A stretch of 19,881 nucleotides of DNA, taken from contig CAAEBO010000043.1 of assembly GCA_900754085.1 (NCBI GenBank), positions 1 to 19,881 of the forward strand. Direction: 5' to 3'. Source of the DNA: Clostridia bacterium (GTDB lineage Bacteria > Bacillota > Clostridia > TANB77 > CAG-508). Positions 1 through 6,029 of the stretch are shown piece by piece (position 1 is the stretch's first letter; each line of letters begins with the position of its first letter). A model generated the notes under the pieces. That model was not told where the DNA came from. It was given only the letters and a program-made list of their open reading frames with translations, and searched no databases. Made by a program: the position numbers and the translations under genes.

Positions 1-1202
1 AAAATTATATAATTTTTATATTCTTTAAAAGACTTATTTATTGCTCCTTCTAAATTTATAGCAATTACATTCTTTGCACCCAGTTTTATAGCTTCTTCTT
101 TTAGTATCTCTTTATCCCAATATCTTTCTTCGCTATTGCCAGAAGTAAAAATATAAGTTCCATTCTTTTCTTGTACTAATAGTTTTAAAATTGTTTTATA
201 ATCTTTTGATTTTAATAAAGATATAATATATACTTTTTTATTGTCCTTATAATACATATTAACAGAATTTATAAAGTTTTTTATTGCAAGTTCATTATGT
301 CCTCCATCATATATAATTGTTGGCTCATTCCACAATGTTTCGAATCGCCCTCTATGTATTACACTTTCTATTCCTTCTCTTACTTTTTCTTCTGGTAACT
401 TATAATTATTTTTTAAAATATTTACTGCTTCTAAGCAAATACTTGCATTATATATTTGTGACTTTCCTTTAAGCTTTACTTTAATATTTTTGTAATTTTC
501 ATAATCAAACTCTTGAAACTCATTATTATATGAATAATTCTTTACATCTTCTCTTTTTATTAAATATAGTTTATTATTTTCTTCTTTACATTTATTAATA
601 ATTACATTATCTGCTTCATTTTCTTGGCAAATATATACGGTTTTCGAATTTTCCTTTATTATTCCTGCTTTTTGGTAAGCAATTTCTTCTATAGTATCTC
701 CTAAAAATTGCATATGATCATATCCTATAGAATTTATTACAGATATTTCCGGATATATAATATTGGTGCAATCATACATTCCACCTAATCCTACTTCCAT
801 AACTACTATGTCACATTTTTTTCTATAAAAATATATTATTGCCATTATTGTTTCTAGTTCAAAAAGTGTAACATTTTCTTTACCATATTCCATAATTAAA
901 GGATCTATTTCTTCTATAATTTTTTCCATTTCTTCATTAGATATATTTATATTATTAACACTAATTCTTTCATTATATTTTATTAAGTGTGGTGATATAA
1001 ATTTGCCAACTTTATATCCAGATTTTAATAAAATATTTGTCATCATCTCTGTGCAACTACCTTTTCCATTAGTACCAGCTATATGTATAAATTTTTGTTT
1101 TTCTTGTGGATTATTTAATTTTTTCATAAAATATTCCATTGTTTCTAATGATTGTTTTTTCTTTCCATGTGAAAAACTTTGTAAATATTCTTCTAAATTC
1201 AT
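1..1202 (-). CDS. folC: Folylpolyglutamate synthase / dihydrofolate synthase, C-terminus missing
   Basis: This enzyme adds glutamate to folates (and to dihydropteroate in bifunctional forms) in the cytosol, using ATP. I translated the reverse strand from 1202 and found about 400 codons open to the window edge. The N-terminus reads MNLEEYLQSFSHGKK, followed by the Mur-ligase P-loop HIAGTNGKGS at residues 40-49. Further on are the family segments FELETI, EVGLGGMYDCTN, and the C-domain segment RGRFE...IIYDGGHNE. The family is usually about 430 residues, so roughly 30 residues are lost beyond base 1. The ATG at 1202 has AGGAG about 8 bases upstream. It lies 101 bases downstream of dapF with no terminator between them, so co-transcription is possible. 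The identity is firm; whether it is bifunctional cannot be told from sequence alone. Confidence 0.93.
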   Translation of the reverse strand, partial: MNLEEYLQSFSHGKKKQSLETMEYFMKKLNNPQEKQKFIHIAGTNGKGSCTEMMTNILLKSGYKVGKFISPHLIKYNERISVNNINISNEEMEKIIEEIDPLIMEYGKENVTLFELETIMAIIYFYRKKCDIVVMEVGLGGMYDCTNIIYPEISVINSIGYDHMQFLGDTIEEIAYQKAGIIKENSKTVYICQENEADNVIINKCKEENNKLYLIKREDVKNYSYNNEFQEFDYENYKNIKVKLKGKSQIYNASICLEAVNILKNNYKLPEEKVREGIESVIHRGRFETLWNEPTIIYDGGHNELAIKNFINSVNMYYKDNKKVYIISLLKSKDYKTILKLLVQEKNGTYIFTSGNSEERYWDKEILKEEAIKLGAKNVIAINLEGAINKSFKEYKNYII

Positions 1203-1303
1203 CCTACTTGCTCCTATTTTAGTATATACTAGTTTTATCACATTTTTTCTGTATTGTATAGTATACTTAGAATGATATTATAAAAACAAATTTTATATTT
1301 TAA

Positions 1304-2134
1304 TTATATACATATATTACCATCATATACTTTTTTAGCAATTCCATTCATTATTATATGTCCATTTGGTTTGTTATATAAAATTTTTAATTCTCCTCCT
1401 CTTAATATTACTTTTACATAATTTGAACATATTCCTTTATAATATCCTATACAAAATGCAGAACACGCACCTGTTGCACATGCATATGTTTCTCCTACTT
1501 CTCTTTTCCAGGTTCTAATTTTTAATGTATTTCTTCCTAAATTTTCTACAAAATTTACATTTATCTTATTTGGAAAACATCCCATATTTTCTATTGCTCT
1601 CCCATATTTTTCTATATCTATTTTATCCACATTATTTACAAAAATAACAATATGTGGATTTCCCATAGATATATAATTTCCTATAAACTTATTATCATTT
1701 AATTTAATATTTATTACTATCGGAATTCTATATGTATTTTTTATATTTATATTTTTCATATCGTCAAATATTGGTTTTCCCATATCTACTTCTATTTCTT
1801 CATTCATCTTAATTTTTACATTTTTTATTCCAGCTTTTGTTTCTACTTTCATATTAGTTTTATTAACAATCTTATTATCAAAAACATATCTTGCAAAACA
1901 TCTTATTCCATTTCCCGATATTTCTTCTTCTGTTCCATTTTTATTAAATATTCTCATTTTTATATCTGCAATATCACTTTCTTCAGCTAAAATAAGTCCA
2001 TCTGCTCCAATCCCGAAATTTCTATCACACATATATTTTGCTATTTGTGATAAACCTCTTTCTTTTAATATATTTTTATTATTTATGCATATATAATCAT
2101 TACCTAATCCATGCAATTTAGAAAAAGTAACCAT
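1304..2134 (-). CDS. dapF: Diaminopimelate epimerase family protein with an altered active site
   Basis: The family interconverts LL- and meso-diaminopimelate for lysine and peptidoglycan, using two cysteines as acid and base. The start is taken as the ATG at 2134 (MVTFSKLHGLGNDY), because GGAGG lies exactly 7 bases upstream; the ATG at 2152 would place that site inside the gene. The product is 276 residues, normal for the family. Conserved features seen are HGLGNDY at the N-terminus, GADGLIL, SMGNPHIV and ETYACATGACSA, which holds the second catalytic cysteine (about Cys219). The first catalytic motif, normally C-G-N-G-x-R-C, reads SGNGIRC here, so the cysteine is Ser74 (codon TCG). The adjacent N-x-D-G-S is N-K-N-G-T, and the usual E-R-G before GET is K-R-E. 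The fold assignment is secure, but DAP epimerase activity is uncertain; another amino-acid racemase or epimerase is possible. Confidence 0.87.
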   Translation of the reverse strand: MVTFSKLHGLGNDYICINNKNILKERGLSQIAKYMCDRNFGIGADGLILAEESDIADIKMRIFNKNGTEEEISGNGIRCFARYVFDNKIVNKTNMKVETKAGIKNVKIKMNEEIEVDMGKPIFDDMKNINIKNTYRIPIVINIKLNDNKFIGNYISMGNPHIVIFVNNVDKIDIEKYGRAIENMGCFPNKINVNFVENLGRNTLKIRTWKREVGETYACATGACSAFCIGYYKGICSNYVKVILRGGELKILYNKPNGHIIMNGIAKKVYDGNICI

Positions 2135-2221
2135 ATGTACACCTCCATACATTATAAATATGTGATAAAAATTATACTGTTACAAATTTTATAATTTTCT
2201 ATGGATATTAATTCTATATGC

Positions 2222-2257
2222 AAAAGAGTCTTTACTAAAAATAGTAAAGACTCTTTT
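2222..2257. terminator. Perfect 16-bp palindromic hairpin, probable bidirectional terminator
   Basis: Two 16-base arms (2222-2237 and 2242-2257) pair perfectly around an AAAA loop. The arms begin with A runs and end with T runs on either strand. It sits between the 2496-3002 gene and dapF, both on the minus strand, so it most likely ends the transcript of the upstream gene. dapF would then have its own promoter. Confidence 0.7.
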
Positions 2258-2495
2258 TCTATTCCCACATATACCTATAATAAAATAAATCTATTTGCCT
2301 CTTTTAATTTACCAACTTTATTTTTTATAATTTGTAATAATATTATAATTTATAAATTGTAATATGTGTTATTAATTTTTAAAATTCCAATTTTTTATCA
2401 TCTTTTTAAATGCATTACTAGTATATATGGGATAGAGTTTGGCTGTAAGATTCTTCTTCATTTAACCTACTAGATAACTTTGTAAGCACCATTTT
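2258..2495. other. AT-rich gap without a clear gene
   Basis: Apart from the hairpin at 2222-2257, this stretch downstream of the 168-aa gene shows no recognisable gene. On the minus strand it holds a 29-codon open frame at 2372-2461 (start MKKNLTAKLYPIY) with only a weak AGG before the ATG. There are also short open stretches nearer dapF that are broken by stops. It may be decayed coding sequence or untranslated DNA. Confidence 0.4.
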
Positions 2496-3002
2496 TTATA
2501 ATTCTGTTTCAAACTCTATAGAATTTAGCTTAGATATTTGGAAATCTGTATTATTTATTTCCTTTTCCAACTCTATAAACCTCTTTTCTAGTAATTCTAA
2601 ATCATAATTAACAGTTTCACATTCAAAATATGAATTATTTACTTCTGTTATTCTTTTCTTAGAATTTCTTAGTGTTAATAAAAATTCTATTGTAGATTTC
2701 ATTTTTCTTAAATTTGTATTATCTATAATTGCTTCTTGAATATTTCTTCCATCTTCTAATTTTAATTCTGCATTTTTCTTATGAATAATTTTTTTGATTT
2801 TAGAAATTCTTATTTGTGTTCTTTCATATTCCTCATATGTTTTTTTAAAATCTTCTTTATAATCTTCTATTGTATTTATAGTTCCATCTAATTCTTGTGT
2901 AGTAATGCTCTTAGCAAATTTTTTTAATTGATATGCTAAATTCGCAAACTTTCCTTCCTCTATTGTAGCAATTGACATTAAAGTAGATAAATTAGTTTTC
3001 AT
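2496..3002 (-). CDS. Small coiled-coil protein resembling the DIP1984 family
   Basis: This is a 168-residue soluble protein, rich in Lys and Glu, with no signal peptide or membrane segment. Much of it (about 50-80 and 130-160) should form coiled coil. The segment LKLEDGRNIQEAI near residues 80-94 and the closing stretch NNTDFQISKLNSIEFETEL resemble, from memory, the conserved LEDGRxxxEA block and the C-terminal tail of DIP1984/septicolysin-like proteins. Those proteins are of similar length and have no settled function. The start at 3002 has GGAGG 7 bases upstream. The gene follows the tRNA operon terminator and a GGGGACGTTCC-containing hairpin, so it is probably a separate unit ending at the palindrome at 2222-2257. 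The gene is surely real; the family is a moderate-confidence call. Confidence 0.75.
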   Translation of the reverse strand: MKTNLSTLMSIATIEEGKFANLAYQLKKFAKSITTQELDGTINTIEDYKEDFKKTYEEYERTQIRISKIKKIIHKKNAELKLEDGRNIQEAIIDNTNLRKMKSTIEFLLTLRNSKKRITEVNNSYFECETVNYDLELLEKRFIELEKEINNTDFQISKLNSIEFETEL

Positions 3003-3024
3003 TTTTATTCCTCCTTTTTTATAT

Positions 3025-3064
3025 AAAATCGGGATTTGGGGACGTTCCTTAAAATCCCGATTTT
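3025..3064. repeat. REP-like hairpin with GGGGACGTTCC loop
   Basis: Arms at 3025-3037 and 3052-3064 (AAATCCCGATTTT on the right) form a 13-bp stem around a 14-base loop starting GGGGACGTTCC. Hairpins carrying GGGGAC-type cores are, from memory, common as dispersed repeats in Clostridia. It could also be a 5' leader hairpin of the 2496-3002 gene. Only one copy is in the window, so repeat status is inferred. Confidence 0.45.
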
Positions 3065-3080
3065 ATTCTTTACAATAATA

Positions 3081-3134
3081 AAAAAATAGAGCTTCCAAAA
3101 AGCATACTTATAGTGTACTTTTTAAAAACTCTAT
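3081..3134 (-). terminator. Terminator of the tRNA operon
   Basis: Read on the minus strand, an imperfect stem (ATAGAG with CTCTAT, plus AAAAAG with CTTTTT inside) is followed by a run of six to seven T. It lies directly downstream of tRNA-Phe, the last gene of the operon. Confidence 0.75.
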
Positions 3135-3152
3135 CCCCATATTAAATTTTAA

Positions 3153-3228
3153 TGGTGCCTCGAACGGGAATCGAACCAGTGACACAGGGATTTTCAGTCC
3201 CTTGCTCTACCAACTGAGCTATCGAGGC
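3153..3228 (-). tRNA. tRNA-Phe(GAA)
   Basis: It is 76 nt with the CCA end encoded (TGG at 3153-3155 on the plus strand). The acceptor stem pairs GCCTCGA with TCGAGGC. The D-loop AGCTCAGTTGGTAGAGC is present, the anticodon loop CTGAAAA gives anticodon GAA, and the T-arm contains GGTTCGATTCC. It is the last of three tRNAs read from one promoter. Confidence 0.97.
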
Positions 3229-3263
3229 TTATTTTATATTTTGCCATTTTTAGATAAAAAAAA

Positions 3264-3340
3264 TGGCGACCCGGAACGGGCTCGAACCGTCGACCTCTAG
3301 CGTGACAGGCTAGCGTTCTAACCAACTGAACTACCGGGCC
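3264..3340 (-). tRNA. tRNA-Asp(GTC)
   Basis: It is 77 nt with CCA encoded. The acceptor stem GGCCCGG pairs with CCGGGTC, including one G-U pair. The anticodon loop CTGTCAC gives GTC, and the T-arm contains GGTTCGAGCCC. It is the middle gene of the Val-Asp-Phe operon. Confidence 0.97.
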
Positions 3341-3352
3341 GTATAAGAAAAT

Positions 3353-3428
3353 TGGTGGTCGCAATAGGGCTCGAACCTATGACCCCCTGCTTGTAAGGCA
3401 GATGCTCTCCCAGCTGAGCTATGCGACC
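3353..3428 (-). tRNA. tRNA-Val(TAC)
   Basis: It is 76 nt with CCA encoded. The acceptor stem GGTCGCA pairs with TGCGACC. The anticodon loop CTTACAA gives TAC, which reads GTN valine codons, and the T-arm contains GGTTCGAGCCC. It is the first gene of the operon, about 20 bases below the -10 box. Confidence 0.97.
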
Positions 3429-3449
3429 GTTTTCCTTTCGACGAGATTT

Positions 3450-3478
3450 AGTATACTATGTTTTTGTTTTTCTGTCAA
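3450..3478 (-). promoter_or_regulatory. Promoter of the tRNA operon
   Basis: On the minus strand TTGACA (3473-3478) is followed after exactly 17 bases by TATACT (3450-3455). This is a near-consensus SigA promoter, as expected for a stable RNA operon. Confidence 0.9.
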
Positions 3479-3697
3479 TACTTTTTTTAATTTTTTTTAT
3501 TTTATTATTTATTTTTTTATTATAAATTTCGAAAGCCCTCTATTTTTCAGCATTTTTTTCATATATATTTTTTTAAAATTTTAAAATTTCAGATATTTTT
3601 TATTATAATAAAAGCGTACCTAAGGTTTCTAACAAAAATAAAATTGAAATTTAAGTACGATTCTTAAAATTTCAGTTTTATTTTTAATAGAAAAAAC
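3479..3697. other. Non-coding gap with a 19-bp hairpin
   Basis: Between the tRNA promoter and the HU terminator I see no gene. The clearest structure is an inverted repeat with arms 3634-3652 and 3667-3685, 19 base pairs including one G-T pair, around a 14-base loop. Read from HU it lies just past the HU terminator and ends in TTTTATTTTT, so it may be a second terminator or part of a palindromic repeat. Confidence 0.5.
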
Positions 3698-3720
3698 AAA
3701 AAAGGTCTTTCGACCTTTTT
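3698..3720 (-). terminator. Rho-independent terminator of the HU gene
   Basis: On the minus strand GGTC-GAAA-GACC forms a stem closed by a GNRA-type tetraloop, flanked by A and T runs that extend the stem. TTTTTTGTTTT follows. It lies 42 bases below the HU stop codon. Confidence 0.88.
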
Positions 3721-3762
3721 AATATGAATTCATATTTAATATATAAAAATTCAAGTTAGTAA

Positions 3763-4041
3763 TTATTTTTTGTTTACTAAATCTTTTAATGCTTTTCCAG
3801 CTTTGAATACTGGAGCTTTTGATGCAGGTATTTTTATTTCTTCTTTAGTTTGAGGATTTCTTCCTTTTCTAGCAGCTCTTTTTCTAACTTCGAAAGATCC
3901 AAATCCAACTAATTGAACTTTATCACCTTCTACTAAAGATTCTGTAATTACGTCTACAAATGCATTTACAGATGCTTCAGCACTTTTTTTTGTTTCTCCT
4001 GTTTTTGCAGCGATTGCTGCGATTAAATCAGCTTTGTTCAT
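3763..4041 (-). CDS. hup: HU family histone-like DNA-binding protein
   Basis: HU is a small dimeric protein that bends and compacts DNA without strong sequence preference and helps in replication, recombination and gene control. The 92 residues match the family along the full length: MNKADLIAAIA at the start, the core VQLVGFGSFEVRKR, the DNA-binding arm RKGRNPQTKEEIKIPASKAP, and the helix FKAGKALKDLVN at the end. The ATG at 4041 has AGGAGGT 7 bases upstream, a strong site fitting a highly expressed gene. It stands alone, with its own terminator at 3698-3720. Base composition is richer in GC than in its neighbours, as usual for a highly expressed gene. Clostridia often carry more than one HU copy; only one is seen here. 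Confidence 0.97.
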   Translation of the reverse strand: MNKADLIAAIAAKTGETKKSAEASVNAFVDVITESLVEGDKVQLVGFGSFEVRKRAARKGRNPQTKEEIKIPASKAPVFKAGKALKDLVNKK

Positions 4042-4217
4042 TTAAATTACCTCCTAATAATTTGTGTTATGTAGTGCTTTCAAATGCCTACTAAATCTTA
4101 TATTCGCCAATTTTTACTAAAATCCTTCTTTTTTTTATTATTTTTTTCTTGAAACCTAATTCTCTCTAAGCATATATGGTTTTTTTTACCATTTATGTCT
4201 TGTTTTGAATATTCAAA

Positions 4218-5846
4218 TTATCTATATATACCAAGCTTTTCAAGTACTTTATATATCTTTTGACCATAAGGAATCATAAAAATTTCTTCCTTAGATAAAA
4301 TTTTTAGTGCTACAACTGAAATTGCATAAATAACCATTGCAAATATAATTGCTATTATTGTTGCCAATGCTTGTGATATTATTCCTAAAAGTACATTATA
4401 TATAAATAATGAACAAATTGACATTATTACTGTTGCAATTATTGGTTTTATTAAGAAATTGCCTATTCTTAAATTTAGCTTTATATTTTTTCTTAATGTA
4501 GTAAATGCTATTGAAAAAGCTACCATATGGCAAACAACAGAACCAATAGCTGCTCCATTCGCCCCAAAAGATGGGTTAGAAACTAAAAGCAAGTTAATAA
4601 CTAGTTTAGCAAGCATTCCACATCCTAAAGAAATCGCTGGTATCATAACTTTCCCAATTCCTTGTAACGTTCCATTAATAGTCTGATCTAATATTGTAAA
4701 TATTATAGTAAGTGATGATATTTGTAGTAGTAAAGCTCCTTCTGGTTGTGCTGGGTATAGTAAATGTAAAATTGGATCTGCAAATACCATCATTCCAATT
4801 GTACATGGAAGTCCAATAAGCATACTAGCCATTAAAGAAAATGAAACCCTTTTAGTTGTAGTTTCTTTATCTCCACTTGCAATCGCCCTAGATATTGTTG
4901 GTACTAATGCTGTTGCAAATGCAATATTAATTGAAAGTGGTAGCGAAGTTAAAGTATCTACCTTTCCTCCTAAAATTCCATATTGTGCCTTTGCATCTCT
5001 TTCTGTCATAAATTTCTTTAATCCACTTACAACTGTAAACGAGTCTATATTCTTATTAAATGATGACATTATTGAACTTAATGACATTGGTATTGAAACA
5101 CTTAATATTTTTTTTACAATAGTTTTTACATTTTGATACTTATAATTTACTGTTTCTTTTAACTCGTTTCTTCTTTCATTTCTTGTCATTCTATAAAATC
5201 TAACCAAATACATAAAGCTCATAAAGATTGAAAGAGTTGTTGCAACATTTGCTGCTGCTGCCATCCAAACAGTATTTCCATTAGTCATTTTATAAACAAT
5301 TTCTACAATTATTATTACCAATACAGTTTTAAATACTTGTTCCAAAGTTTGTGATCTAGCAGTTACACGCATAGCTTGTTTTCCATTACAATATCCTCTA
5401 AGCACTGCTGCTACTGTTACAAAAAATACTGCTGGTGATAATGTTACTAATGTATATTTTGCCTCTGGTATATTTAGCAAGTGAGTGGCAATAAAATCTG
5501 CTCCTAAAAATAACAATAATGTCCCTGCTAAACCAATTAATGCAAAAGTAGCTAAAGCTACTTTAAATATTCTTATTGCTCCTTTATGATCTCCCTTTGC
5601 TGTTCTTTCTGCTACCAACTTCGAGATTGCATTTGGCACTCCAATAGATGATAAAGTTAATAATAATGCATATATTTGGTATGAACCAGAATATATTGCA
5701 TTTCCTTGGTCTCCAAATCCATCCTTGTTAGTAAGGTACAAATTATATATAAGTCCCAATAGTTTTATAAGAACTTGAGAAAACATAAGTGAAAGTACCG
5801 CCTGCATAAAGCCTTCCTTTAGCACTTTATTTTTTTGTTTCTTCAT
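4218..5846 (-). CDS. MurJ/SpoVB-type lipid flippase (MOP superfamily)
   Basis: This is a polytopic membrane protein of 542 residues with about 14 predicted membrane segments, the length and layout of Bacillus YtgP/MurJ (about 544). Such proteins move lipid II across the membrane for peptidoglycan synthesis; SpoVB does a related job for the spore cortex. Family-like segments are SSIGVPNAISKLVAERTAKGD near residues 66-86, VLRGYCNGKQAMRVTARSQTLEQ near 148-170, and ATALVPTISRAIASGD near 310-325. A charged loop separates the two halves. The ATG at 5846 has AAAGGA about 7 bases upstream, and a near-perfect promoter lies just above. Family membership is firm. Whether it is the vegetative or the sporulation paralogue cannot be settled here. 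Confidence 0.88.
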   Translation of the reverse strand: MKKQKNKVLKEGFMQAVLSLMFSQVLIKLLGLIYNLYLTNKDGFGDQGNAIYSGSYQIYALLLTLSSIGVPNAISKLVAERTAKGDHKGAIRIFKVALATFALIGLAGTLLLFLGADFIATHLLNIPEAKYTLVTLSPAVFFVTVAAVLRGYCNGKQAMRVTARSQTLEQVFKTVLVIIIVEIVYKMTNGNTVWMAAAANVATTLSIFMSFMYLVRFYRMTRNERRNELKETVNYKYQNVKTIVKKILSVSIPMSLSSIMSSFNKNIDSFTVVSGLKKFMTERDAKAQYGILGGKVDTLTSLPLSINIAFATALVPTISRAIASGDKETTTKRVSFSLMASMLIGLPCTIGMMVFADPILHLLYPAQPEGALLLQISSLTIIFTILDQTINGTLQGIGKVMIPAISLGCGMLAKLVINLLLVSNPSFGANGAAIGSVVCHMVAFSIAFTTLRKNIKLNLRIGNFLIKPIIATVIMSICSLFIYNVLLGIISQALATIIAIIFAMVIYAISVVALKILSKEEIFMIPYGQKIYKVLEKLGIYR

Positions 5847-5886
5847 ATCTAAATCCTTTCTTTTCTATTGTATTAAACTAAATCAT

Positions 5887-5915
5887 ATTATATTAATAAA
5901 TTTCTTTACAATCAA
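5887..5915 (-). promoter_or_regulatory. Promoter of the flippase gene
   Basis: On the minus strand TTGATT (5910-5915) and TATAAT (5887-5892) are exactly 17 bases apart, about 40 bases above the start codon. The -35 box overlaps the dyad TCAAG-N7-CTTGA at 5912-5928, which it shares with the divergent gene. Confidence 0.78.
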
Positions 5916-5956
5916 GTATTAATCTTGACTTTTTTTTATAAAATAGTGTAAATATC

Positions 5957-5985
5957 TTGTTTTTTTCCTTATTTTATAGGATAAT
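5957..5985 (+). promoter_or_regulatory. Possible promoter of the TraG/VirD4-like gene
   Basis: TTGTTT (5957-5962), 17 bases, then GATAAT (5980-5985), leaving a 40-50 base leader to the TTG start. The -35 box is weak. A second TTGACT at 5925-5930 lacks a good -10 partner. Confidence 0.4.
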
Positions 5986-6029
5986 ATATGTGTATATTTA
6001 CAAAATTAAGATGAAAGTGGTGGAATGTT

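Noticed and set aside
1220..1235. TAGTATATACTA palindrome above folC
   Set aside because: Very short AT-only palindromes are expected by chance at this base composition; no paired promoter boxes fit it well.
1003..1275. Plus-strand 90-codon open frame
   Set aside because: It is antisense to folC, with no ribosome site; folC on the minus strand has clear family motifs.
3153..3428. tRNA cluster as an attachment site for a mobile island
   Set aside because: No integrase and no repeated tRNA 3' end was found in the window.
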